Shown here: piece after piece, positions 1 through 5,182 of the stretch | How the letters are laid out: each line of letters starts with the position of its first letter | How positions within the stretch are numbered: the stretch's first letter is position 1 | DNA from: an uncultured Bacillus sp. | GTDB lineage: Bacteria > Bacillota > Bacilli > Bacillales > DSM-1321 | DNA length: 5,182 bases | NCBI GenBank assembly: GCA_934215995.1 | Contig: CAKQBC010000187.1 | Span: 1-5,182, forward strand | Direction: 5' to 3' | Program-made: the position numbers and the translations under genes | The notes under the pieces: model-generated | Databases searched by the model: none | The model's input: the letters and a program-made list of their open reading frames with translations, nothing else | Told to the model about the DNA's origin: nothing

Positions 1-1
1 T

Positions 2-811
2 ATGGAAATAGCTGATAAAACAGCTGAAGACGGATCGGGGGAAAATAGAGGTTCTGAAGGGGCAGAAGATAGTGATTCCAGTCCTGCGACGGCTGATGCC
101 ACCAGCAATCGGATGGTAGTCTATACAGCTGACCTTTATCTTACCGTCAAAAATGCTGCTAGCTTCGAGAACCAGCTGGAGCAGCAGGTCCTTAAAGAAA
201 AAGGGTACATTGTTTCAAAGAACAGCTATGAAATGGAAGAGGAAAATCTGTTGGAAGGGACAATCGTCTTTCGGATTCCCCAAGCGTCGTTCCGCCCTTT
301 TCTTGAATTTCTCGGAGACACCAAGAATATTAAGATCGAAAGGCAGGATATTGCCGGTACGGATGTAACAGAAGAGTACGTCGATCTTTCGTCGAGGCTG
401 AAAGCGAAGGAAGCTGTTGAAAAAAGGCTCTATGATTTTATGGAGAAAGCCCAAAAGACGGAGGATCTCTTGAAAATCTCAACCGATCTGGGGAATGTCC
501 AATCAGAAATTGAACAGATCAAAGGCCGGATGAATTATCTTGAGAACCAAAGCAGCCTATCTACTGTCACATTGAATTATACAGAAAAAAATTATGGCTC
601 GGCTGGTGTTAAAACAGAGGATTTGGAGACGTGGGGGAAAATAAAAGAAGCCTTTGCTGATTCCTTGAACGGACTTGTCTCGGTTGGTTCCTCACTATTG
701 GTATTCTTCGTCGGCTATCTGCCGGTTTGGCTTGTCTTTTTTGCGATTGCCGGAATTGTCTGGGGAGGAATAAAGATATACCGAGGCAGGAGGAATAATA
801 AAAAAGAGTAG
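2..811 (+). CDS. DUF4349 domain-containing membrane-anchored protein, 5'-truncated by window edge
   Basis: The 269 visible residues match the DUF4349 pattern. An acidic, Gly/Ser-rich low-complexity linker (about 1-36) leads into NRMVVYTADLYLTVK (36-50). A folded region with TIVFRIPQ (87-94) and DVTEEYVDLSSRL (121-133) follows, then a likely coiled coil (about 134-184) with STVTLNY (187-193) after it. A C-terminal hydrophobic segment (about 226-257) ends in a basic tail (RGRRNNKKE). Family members usually begin with a lipoprotein signal peptide and Cys. None is visible, and only one base precedes the first ATG, so that ATG is probably internal and the true start lies upstream. The basic tail suggests the C-terminus is cytoplasmic and the coiled-coil domain extracytoplasmic (inference). 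The molecular function of the family is not established. A long intrinsic terminator starts 35 bp after the TAG stop, so this is the last gene of its unit. Confidence 0.85.
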   Translation: MEIADKTAEDGSGENRGSEGAEDSDSSPATADATSNRMVVYTADLYLTVKNAASFENQLEQQVLKEKGYIVSKNSYEMEEENLLEGTIVFRIPQASFRPFLEFLGDTKNIKIERQDIAGTDVTEEYVDLSSRLKAKEAVEKRLYDFMEKAQKTEDLLKISTDLGNVQSEIEQIKGRMNYLENQSSLSTVTLNYTEKNYGSAGVKTEDLETWGKIKEAFADSLNGLVSVGSSLLVFFVGYLPVWLVFFAIAGIVWGGIKIYRGRRNNKKE

Positions 812-845
812 TTTAGTGAGACACATGCTTAGATTCTCATTTAGG

Positions 846-909
846 CTTCCGTATTATCCCGTATATGGCCAGATGCCAAATTGGGATAGACGGAAGTTTT
901 TTTGTTTTT
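846..909 (+). terminator. Intrinsic terminator after the DUF4349 gene
   Basis: A long stacked hairpin is followed by a T-run. The outer stem CTTCCGT (846-852) pairs with ACGGAAG (890-896). After a small internal loop, TATCCC (855-860) pairs with GGGATA (883-888), and an apical TGGC (866-869) pairs with GCCA (875-878). Immediately after the outer stem come seven T, a G and five T (897-909). This fits a Rho-independent terminator 35 bp past the stop codon. It works only for the + strand, as no A-run precedes it. Confidence 0.9.
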
Positions 910-964
910 AGGCTTATTGATAGTGATGTTTTACGCTGGGAAAGTCTGGGTATCAAGACTTGCA

Positions 965-1083
965 TGGTTCCTGTTTGGTTATTACGGTTCGATACATAAG
1001 GCCCGGATGAACATAGTCTGTTGTCATTCATGCTGAAAATGTAATAAACATACATTATTAAAATATGATTAAAGCAGGAACCA
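965..1083 (+). repeat. Long-range inverted repeat upstream of the RDD gene
   Basis: The left arm TGGTTCCTGTTT (965-976) is complementary to the right arm at 1072-1083: nine Watson-Crick pairs in a row, then one G-U and two A-U pairs. It encloses about 95 bases. As RNA it would be a closing stem of a roughly 119-nt element ending 21 nt before the ribosome binding site, a geometry shared with leader RNAs and riboswitches. I do not recognise a known riboswitch core inside. The candidate promoter at 1021-1048 lies between the arms, so a transcript from it would carry only the right arm. Chance pairing cannot be excluded. Confidence 0.45.
1021..1048 (+). promoter_or_regulatory. Candidate sigma-A promoter of the RDD gene
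   Basis: TTGTCA (1021-1026) is followed by a 16-nt spacer and AATAAA (1043-1048), with TG at 1040-1041 in extended -10 position (TGt). The -35 matches 5 of 6 consensus bases and the -10 only 4 of 6. It would give a leader of roughly 65 nt. The AATGTA/TACATT inverted repeat overlaps the -10, which would suit an operator. A moderate call made by eye only. Confidence 0.4.
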
Positions 1084-1119
1084 AAACACAATTTCATATG
1101 TCGAAAGGGGAATTTTTTT

Positions 1120-1515
1120 ATGGAACCAGCGGGATTAGGGATCAGAATTGCAGCGAATATTATTGATTGGCTCCTGGTCGGCATACCGCTTGCTGTCATC
1201 TCGCTTCTGTTCGGGTTGGCGGATGATAATCCGGCCATCAACGGTATTTCGGCTGTCTATGCGCTTCTCCTTCCTGTAGTGTGGTCGGGGTATACTGTCG
1301 GCAAGAAAATTGTCGGCATAAAAATCAAAAAAGTCGACGGCAGTGACCTTGGAATCTGGGCCATGTTTATGCGCGTAGTTGTAGCCGGCATCGTGTTCGG
1401 TTTGACATTGGGCATTGCCTTGATTGTAAGTGCGTTCATGATCGGGCATCGACAAGATAAACGGGGGCTGCATGATTTTATGGCAGGTACTCAGGTAGTC
1501 TATGATTCTAAATAG
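1120..1515 (+). CDS. RDD family small membrane protein
   Basis: A complete 131-residue protein. The N-terminus (GLGIRIAANIIDWLLVG, 5-21) carries the Arg (R9) and Asp (D16) that give RDD proteins their name. GYTVGKKIVGIKI (57-69) fits the conserved Gly-x-Thr-x-Gly-Lys stretch after the second membrane segment, and RQDKRGLHDFMAGTQVV (111-127) is the conserved C-terminal signature. Hydrophobic segments lie at about 12-33, 42-57 and 82-108. The start is well supported by AAAGGGG (1104-1110), 9 nt upstream of ATG. The biochemical role of most RDD proteins is unknown; some have been linked to ion or Na+/H+ transport, but nothing here shows a substrate. The gene looks monocistronic, with terminators on both sides. 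Confidence 0.9.
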   Translation: MEPAGLGIRIAANIIDWLLVGIPLAVISLLFGLADDNPAINGISAVYALLLPVVWSGYTVGKKIVGIKIKKVDGSDLGIWAMFMRVVVAGIVFGLTLGIALIVSAFMIGHRQDKRGLHDFMAGTQVVYDSK

Positions 1516-1573
1516 GAAACAGGTTAAGGACCGATTCCCTGACGAAGGGACCGGTTCTTGTTTCTGTGTTTTC
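1516..1573 (+). terminator. Intrinsic terminator after the RDD gene
   Basis: A large hairpin begins directly after the TAG stop. AAGGACCG (1526-1533) pairs with CGGTTCTT (1552-1559, one G-U pair), and TCCCT (1536-1540) pairs with AGGGA (1546-1550) around a GACGA loop. A basal GAAAC (1516-1520) can pair with GTTTC (1560-1564). The T-rich tail is interrupted (GTTTCTGTGTTTT), so termination may be weaker than at the other two terminators. Confidence 0.7.
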
Positions 1574-1612
1574 CTAAGCTGATAACGCATTGTTTTCTGA
1601 ATATTTTGCCCT

Positions 1613-1645
1613 TTGACCTTGCCTGAATTGTTGTTCCAATATAAC
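1613..1645 (+). promoter_or_regulatory. Possible promoter region of azlCD
   Basis: TTGACC (1613-1618) resembles a -35 element and TATAAC (1640-1645) a -10, but their spacing of 21 nt is too long. TTGCCT (1619-1624) with TATAAC gives 15 nt, which is short. A start must lie between the 1516-1573 terminator and the gene at 1681, so a promoter is expected here, but the exact elements are uncertain. A small ATTG-n6-CAAT dyad (1627-1640) abuts the -10-like sequence. Confidence 0.3.
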
Positions 1646-1680
1646 ATACTTGTAAAAGATAAATTCATAGGGGGCAACCA

Positions 1681-2406
1681 ATGGGTGAACAAACAAAAGC
1701 AATAAAATATCAAAGTGAATGGTCCTCCTTTTATCAGGGGATTAAAGATTGTATCCCTACACTGATCGGTTATATAAGCATCGGTGTAGCTGCAGGTGTT
1801 GTTGGCTCCGCTTCCGGCCTGAGCGTTCTGGAAGTGGGCTTGCTGTCGGTTTTGGTTTATGCAGGTGCCGCCCAGTTCATTTTCTGTGCGCTGATTGCAT
1901 CAGGGAGCCCGTATTCAGCCATCGTCATAACGGTCTTTATCGTTAATTTCCGCCATTTCCTATTGAGCATGGCCCTTGCTCCGCAATTCACTGCATATTC
2001 TTTGTGGAAAAATATAGGAATCGGTAGCCTTCTTACAGATGAATCGTTTGGTGTGGCAATCACGAAAGTCGTCAAAAAAGAAAGCATTGATGCCAAATGG
2101 ATGTACGGTTTGAACATAACGGCATACGCGAGCTGGATTTTATCTTGCACAGCAGGGGCTTTGTTCGGAAAATGGATATCCGACCCGGCTGTTTTCGGAT
2201 TGGACTTCGCCCTGACGGCTATGTTTGTGGCTCTTCTTGTGCTGCAGCTCACTAATACGGTAAGGGGAAAATTGAAATTGTATTTGTCCCTGATTATGTA
2301 CGTGGCGATCTCAATGACCGTGTTTTGCATGTTTATGCCTTCACATATAGCGATCATCCTATCAACGGTCATCGTTGCGGCCATCGGGGTGGTGATGGAT
2401 AGATGA
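1681..2406 (+). CDS. azlC: AzlC family branched-chain amino acid exporter large subunit
   Basis: A complete 241-residue integral membrane protein of the usual AzlC length. Family hallmarks are visible: GSASGLSVLEVGLLS (42-56), YAGAAQF (60-66), NFRHFLLSMALAP (89-101) and LLTDESF (117-123). Hydrophobic segments lie at about 24-45, 50-73, 76-99, 143-163, 172-190, 198-217 and 221-238. AzlC with AzlD forms a plasma-membrane exporter; in Bacillus subtilis azlCD is tied to branched-chain amino acid export and 4-azaleucine resistance, and E. coli YgaZH is the related valine exporter. The start is set by AGGGGG (1669-1674), 6 nt before ATG. The TGA stop overlaps the azlD start (ATGA), indicating translational coupling. 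No azlB-like (Lrp family) regulator gene sits next to it here. Substrate is inferred from family. Confidence 0.93.
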   Translation: MGEQTKAIKYQSEWSSFYQGIKDCIPTLIGYISIGVAAGVVGSASGLSVLEVGLLSVLVYAGAAQFIFCALIASGSPYSAIVITVFIVNFRHFLLSMALAPQFTAYSLWKNIGIGSLLTDESFGVAITKVVKKESIDAKWMYGLNITAYASWILSCTAGALFGKWISDPAVFGLDFALTAMFVALLVLQLTNTVRGKLKLYLSLIMYVAISMTVFCMFMPSHIAIILSTVIVAAIGVVMDR

Positions 2407-2726
2407 GCATCGATTTCCCTGTGCTTCTGCTTATCATAGCCTGTGCCGCTGTAACCTTTATCCCGAGGGTCATTCCTTTTATGGTCGTCAGGAATATCCA
2501 GCTTCCTGTTCTTGTTGGCAAATGGCTTTCCTTTATTCCGGTTTGCATTTTCACCGCTTTAATCATTGATAGTTTTCTGCTGGAGGGTGAAGGTGCGGTT
2601 GCTGTTGACTGGGCTGTGCTGTGCGCGATGGTTCCGACTGTTCTTATAGCCGTTTGGACGAAAGATTTATCGCTCACTGTTTTAACGGGTATCGTGTCAA
2701 TGGGGCTTATTCGTTATCTGTTATAG
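2403..2726 (+). CDS. azlD: AzlD family branched-chain amino acid exporter small subunit
   Basis: A complete 107-residue hydrophobic protein, the normal size for AzlD. The conserved TFIPRVIPF (18-26) and WLSFIPVCIFTALI (41-54) motifs are present. Four membrane segments are likely: about 5-25, 43-60, 68-86 and 88-106. It pairs with the AzlC protein to make a functional exporter (known for the family). The ATG overlaps the azlC stop by ATGA, and a GGTGAT ribosome binding site (2391-2396) lies inside the azlC 3' end, so the two are co-translated. No clear terminator hairpin follows the stop, so some transcription may continue toward the HAD gene. Confidence 0.92.
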   Translation: MSIDFPVLLLIIACAAVTFIPRVIPFMVVRNIQLPVLVGKWLSFIPVCIFTALIIDSFLLEGEGAVAVDWAVLCAMVPTVLIAVWTKDLSLTVLTGIVSMGLIRYLL

Positions 2727-2771
2727 TTTTTCCACGCCAAAGCTTACCAGAACAGTTAGACTATGACCGAT

Positions 2772-2801
2772 TTGAGAAAATAATTGTTCAGATGGTAAAA
2801 T
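2772..2801 (+). promoter_or_regulatory. Sigma-A-type promoter of the HAD hydrolase gene
   Basis: TTGAGA (2772-2777), an 18-nt spacer and TAAAAT (2796-2801) with TGG directly upstream (2793-2795) make an extended -10 promoter. The -35 matches 4 of 6 and the -10 5 of 6 consensus bases. The predicted leader is short (about 27 nt) and contains the GGGAGG ribosome binding site (2821-2826). Confidence 0.65.
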
Positions 2802-2834
2802 GGAAGAAGAGAAACTAACAGGGAGGCGATTCTG

Positions 2835-3449
2835 ATGAAAGCTGTCATATTCGATATAGACGGTACGATTATGGATACGGGAAAAATCGTGATGGACGCT
2901 CTGCTTGATACGCTTCGCGAAGAAGGGTACAGCCATACATTGGCTGATGTACAATCTGTTTTTGGGATTCCCGGAAAAGAAGCGGTCAAGAAATTGGGTG
3001 TCGATAATCCGGATGAAATATACCAAAAATGGTATGAAGCAGAGTTTGAAGCGATGAAAAAAGCAAAGCCTTTCGCAGGGATTGAAGAAGTGATCCGGGA
3101 GCTTTCAAAAAAGGATACTAAATTAGGGATCGTCACTTCCAAGACAAAAGAGCAATACAAAGCCCATTTTGACTATTTGCCGATCAGCTCGCTATTTGAA
3201 GAAGTGGTTGCTGCGGAGCATACAGAACGGCATAAACCGCACGGCGAACCTTTGCAATATTGCCTGGGAAAACTAGGGGTTGAACCGAAGGATGCCATAT
3301 ACATAGGTGATACAAAGCATGATTATGCCTGCGCCAGGGAAGCGGGCGCTAAGTTCGGCCTTGCTTTATGGGGTGCCGCCGACCGGGAAGGAATTGAAGC
3401 CGATTATTTATTCAGTTCGCCGGATGATATCGTACGTTTGCTGAAATGA
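2835..3449 (+). CDS. HAD family hydrolase, phosphoglycolate phosphatase-like
   Basis: A complete 204-residue cytoplasmic HAD phosphatase. Motif I is FDIDGTIMDT (6-15), with nucleophile D7 and acid/base D9. Motif II is IVTSK (99-103), with T101. Motif III Lys is K134 in HKPHGEP. Motif IV is GDTKHD (158-163), with acidic D159 and D163. A helical C1-type cap fills about 15-80. This layout matches the Gph/PpaX/beta-phosphoglucomutase-like group, so it should be a Mg2+-dependent phosphatase of a small phosphorylated metabolite. The substrate (2-phosphoglycolate, pyrophosphate, sugar phosphate) cannot be told from sequence. It is not in the hprK-lgt context known for ppaX. The motif III region reads KPHGEP where KPxPxP is commoner, a mild deviation with the catalytic Lys intact. 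The start is fixed by GGGAGG 8 nt upstream. The gene has its own promoter and a strong terminator, so it appears monocistronic. Confidence 0.9.
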   Translation: MKAVIFDIDGTIMDTGKIVMDALLDTLREEGYSHTLADVQSVFGIPGKEAVKKLGVDNPDEIYQKWYEAEFEAMKKAKPFAGIEEVIRELSKKDTKLGIVTSKTKEQYKAHFDYLPISSLFEEVVAAEHTERHKPHGEPLQYCLGKLGVEPKDAIYIGDTKHDYACAREAGAKFGLALWGAADREGIEADYLFSSPDDIVRLLK

Positions 3450-3454
3450 TGGGG

Positions 3455-3481
3455 AGCTGCCTTTTTTAAGGCGGCTTTTTT
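3455..3481 (+). terminator. Intrinsic terminator after the HAD hydrolase gene
   Basis: A 9-bp stem, AGCTGCCTT (3455-3463) with AAGGCGGCT (3468-3476, one G-U pair), closes a TTTT loop and is followed by a T-run to 3481. It begins 5 bp after the stop codon: a textbook Rho-independent terminator that separates this gene from glcB. Confidence 0.93.
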
Positions 3482-3499
3482 GATTCAAAGTACCCAGCC

Positions 3500-3518
3500 G
3501 GTTTTCTTTCGGAAAACC
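3500..3518 (+). repeat. Small hairpin between the HAD terminator and the glcB promoter
   Basis: GGTTTTC (3500-3506) and GAAAACC (3512-3518) form a perfect 7-bp stem with a 5-nt loop. No T-run follows, so it is not a terminator by itself. It could be an operator dyad upstream of the glcB promoter or have no role. Confidence 0.4.
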
Positions 3519-3566
3519 ATCTTGTTCATACAGAAGCATGATTTTTAATAAAAATTGGAAAAGTTA

Positions 3567-3594
3567 TTGAAATTATCTGAAATCATGGTACGAT
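3567..3594 (+). promoter_or_regulatory. Sigma-A-type promoter of glcB
   Basis: TTGAAA (3567-3572), a 16-nt spacer and TACGAT (3589-3594), preceded by TGG (3586-3588), make a good extended -10 promoter. An A/T palindrome (ATTTTT-AAT-AAAAAT core, 3541-3555) lies just upstream where an UP element would sit. Transcription would start near 3601, giving a leader of about 85 nt. A direct repeat of TGAAAT at 10-bp spacing (3568 and 3578) overlaps the -35 and spacer. Confidence 0.65.
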
Positions 3595-3610
3595 AAAAAT
3601 ACAAAAAAAA

Positions 3611-3637
3611 GAAACACTGTTTGTTATTGAGAAACAA
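3611..3637 (+). repeat. AAACA/TGTTT repeat cluster in the glcB leader
   Basis: A perfect dyad, AAACA-C-TGTTT (3612-3622), is followed by a further AAACA copy (3632-3636), so GAAACA occurs twice exactly 20 bp apart (3611 and 3631). The cluster lies just downstream of the predicted transcription start. It may be a repressor operator, or the TGTTT (3618-3622) and AAACA (3632-3636) arms may form a weak RNA hairpin. It does not fit the catabolite-repression cre consensus. Confidence 0.4.
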
Positions 3638-3685
3638 TTAAATCTATTTCACAGAGCATAGTACGGACAAGGGAGGAACTTTTTA

Positions 3686-5182
3686 ATGGGTAATTACGTC
3701 AAGGAAGGCAATCTGCAAGTAGCTCAGGAGCTATATGATTTCGTAAATAATGAAGCATTGCCGGGTACCTGGGTGGATAAGGAATCTTTCTGGGAAGGGT
3801 TCGGCCAGCTTGTAGCTGATCTGACTCCTAAAAATAAGGAGCTTTTGGCGCGAAGGGATGAAATTCAGGTAAAGCTTAACGAGTGGTACAAAGAAAAGGG
3901 AAGCGACTATGACTTTGATGAGTATAAGTCATTCCTGAAGGAAATCGGCTACATCGAAGAAGACGTATCGGACTATAAGGTTAGCACAGAAAATGTTGAT
4001 GATGAAATCAGATATCAGGCCGGCCCTCAGCTGGTTGTTCCGGTCAATAATGCCCGTTACGCGATCAACGCCGCAAATGCGCGCTGGGGAAGCCTATATG
4101 ACGCCTTATATGGAACAGATGCAATCAGCGAGGATGGCGGAGCAGATAAACAAGGGTCATATAATCCTGTCAGAGGGCAGAAAGTAATCGATTTCGGCCG
4201 TGAATTCCTGGATGAGGCTGTTCCGCTTGCCGGAAGCTCACATAAAGACGCAGCAGGTTATGCGGTTAAAGAAGGCAAACTGCAGGTAACATTGAAAAAC
4301 GGGGAAACGGCTGTCCTTGAGGAAGAGGATAAATTCATCGGCTATACAGGGGATGCTGCACAACCGACTGCTGTCCTTTTGAAAAATAATGGACTCCATT
4401 TTGAAATTCAAGTGGACCGGGATCACCCGATCGGCAAAACAGATGCTGCCGGAGTGAAGGACATCCTTCTTGAGTCTGCTGTTACGACCATCATGGACTG
4501 TGAAGATTCGGTGACGGCCGTAGATGCTGAGGACAAGGTCCTTGTTTACCGGAACTGGCTTGGCTTGATGAGGGGAGACCTTAAAGCCACCTTCAAAAAA
4601 GGAAACAAAGAAATGACAAGGGAGATGAATCCCGACAGAATATACACATCACCTTCAGGAGAGGAAATCAGCCTTTCGGGCAGGTCTTTATTATTCATCC
4701 GCAACGTCGGGCATCTAATGTCCATCAACGCTATCCTGGACAGTGAAGGAAACGAGATTCAGGAGGGAATCCTTGACGGCGTGATCACAAGCTTGATCGG
4801 AAAGCATACCCTACTGAAAACCGGGAAGTACTCAAACTCTGAAAAAGGGTCAATCTATATCGTTAAACCGAAAATGCATGGTTCAGAAGAGGTTGCATTC
4901 GCCAATGAGCTATTCAATAGAATAGAAGACTTGCTGGGGCTGGAACGCCATACAATCAAAATCGGCGTCATGGATGAGGAAAGAAGGACATCCATCAACC
5001 TTAAAGCCTGCATCGATAAAGTGAAGGAACGTATTGTATTCATCAATACCGGCTTCCTTGACAGGACAGGGGACGAAATCCATACATCGATGGAAGCCGG
5101 ACCGGTTATCCGCAAAAACGATATTAAATCGTCTGTCTGGCTGCAGGCTTATGAAAAATCAAATGTCAACACGGGTCTGAGC
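3686..5182 (+). CDS. glcB: Malate synthase G, 3'-truncated by window edge
   Basis: An open frame of 499 codons runs to the last base with no stop. Malate synthase G is about 720-740 residues, so roughly the last third is outside the window. The enzyme is cytosolic and condenses glyoxylate with acetyl-CoA to malate and CoA in the glyoxylate bypass and glycolate use. Signature segments are [33 protein letters not shown] (112-144 region), MDCEDSV (270-276), FIRNVGHLM (337-345), KPKMHG (394-399), [17 protein letters not shown] (427-443) and [14 protein letters not shown] (457-470). By alignment with the E. coli and Mycobacterium enzymes, E273, R339, and the Mg2+ ligands E431 and D459 are in place. 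The catalytic base Asp (E. coli D631) lies beyond the edge. The start is supported by GGGAGG (3671-3676), 9 nt from ATG. It has its own promoter and a repeat-rich leader. Confidence 0.97.
   Translation, partial: MGNYVKEGNLQVAQELYDFVNNEALPGTWVDKESFWEGFGQLVADLTPKNKELLARRDEIQVKLNEWYKEKGSDYDFDEYKSFLKEIGYIEEDVSDYKVSTENVDDEIRYQAGPQLVVPVNNARYAINAANARWGSLYDALYGTDAISEDGGADKQGSYNPVRGQKVIDFGREFLDEAVPLAGSSHKDAAGYAVKEGKLQVTLKNGETAVLEEEDKFIGYTGDAAQPTAVLLKNNGLHFEIQVDRDHPIGKTDAAGVKDILLESAVTTIMDCEDSVTAVDAEDKVLVYRNWLGLMRGDLKATFKKGNKEMTREMNPDRIYTSPSGEEISLSGRSLLFIRNVGHLMSINAILDSEGNEIQEGILDGVITSLIGKHTLLKTGKYSNSEKGSIYIVKPKMHGSEEVAFANELFNRIEDLLGLERHTIKIGVMDEERRTSINLKACIDKVKERIVFINTGFLDRTGDEIHTSMEAGPVIRKNDIKSSVWLQAYEKSNVNTGLS

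Larger units (their letters stand above)
812..1119 (+). other. 308-bp intergenic region between the DUF4349 and RDD genes
   Basis: No convincing gene lies here. The 846-909 terminator occupies the first third. The rest holds a small hairpin, AAGTCT (942-947) with AGACTT (956-961), and a long-range inverted repeat, TGGTTCCTGTTT (965-976) against 1072-1083, with one G-T pair. It also holds the AATGTA/TACATT dyad (1038-1043/1051-1056), a candidate promoter (1021-1048) and the RDD gene's ribosome binding site (AAAGGGG, 1104-1110). A nine-codon ATG reading frame near 1008 lacks a ribosome binding site and is not called. Confidence 0.7.

Noticed and set aside
1008..1037. Nine-codon reading frame (MNIVCCHSC) in the intergenic region
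   Set aside because: No ribosome binding site upstream, very short, and it overlaps the candidate -35; no support for translation.
837..1241. 134-codon open frame on the - strand across the intergenic region and RDD start
   Set aside because: It runs through the terminator hairpin, the candidate promoter and the antisense of the RDD gene, and its translation resembles no family I know. Likely chance.
1526..1573. Possible T-box or riboswitch ahead of azlC
   Set aside because: The hairpin follows directly after the RDD stop codon and fits a terminator; I see no T-box consensus sequence or specifier stem, and too little room for one.
1135..1713. 192-codon open frame on the - strand
   Set aside because: It is antisense to the clearly coding RDD gene and its terminator, and the protein has no recognisable domain.
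1857..2384. 175-codon open frame on the - strand
   Set aside because: Antisense shadow of azlC, whose own translation carries all the family motifs.
2756..3160. 134-codon open frame on the - strand
   Set aside because: Antisense to the HAD gene; Ser/Ile-rich translation typical of a shadow frame, and it crosses the HAD promoter.
3993..4187. 64-codon open frame on the + strand inside glcB
   Set aside because: It is an out-of-frame shadow; the glcB frame is continuous through this stretch and carries the conserved [15 protein letters not shown] segment.
3686..5182. Possible truncated or broken malate synthase pseudogene
   Set aside because: The frame is open for exactly 499 codons to the window's last base with no frameshift and with active-site residues intact; the missing end is due to the window edge.

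Overview
The window looks like ordinary chromosome from a low-to-mid GC Firmicute, most likely Bacillaceae. The evidence is strong GGAGG-type ribosome binding sites 6-9 nt from ATG starts, sigma-A-like promoters with extended -10 (TGn) elements, U-tailed intrinsic terminators, and protein sequences of Bacillus-like families. All genes are on the + strand. No mobile element, CRISPR array, tRNA or rRNA is visible.

Layout: (1) 2-811 is the 3' part of a DUF4349-type membrane-anchored protein cut by the left edge, closed by a long intrinsic terminator (846-909). (2) A 308-bp gap (812-1119) holds that terminator, a long-range inverted repeat and a candidate promoter. It leads to a small RDD-family membrane protein (1120-1515), followed by another hairpin terminator. 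(3) azlC-azlD (1681-2726) is an ATGA-overlapping pair encoding a two-component branched-chain amino acid exporter. (4) A HAD phosphatase of the phosphoglycolate-phosphatase-like group (2835-3449) has its own good promoter and a strong terminator. (5) After a 200-bp regulatory gap with a good promoter and several repeats, malate synthase G (glcB) starts at 3686 and runs off the right edge after 499 codons.

Functionally these are mostly independent transcription units, each with a promoter and/or terminator of its own. Only azlC and azlD clearly act together. A metabolic link can be imagined between the HAD enzyme (if it dephosphorylates 2-phosphoglycolate to glycolate) and malate synthase G (which consumes glyoxylate). 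The terminator between them argues against a shared transcript, so this remains a hypothesis.

I do not see a novel multi-gene system. The most worthwhile leads are non-coding: the long-range inverted repeat upstream of the RDD gene, a dyad over its candidate -10, and the repeat clusters around the glcB promoter and leader.
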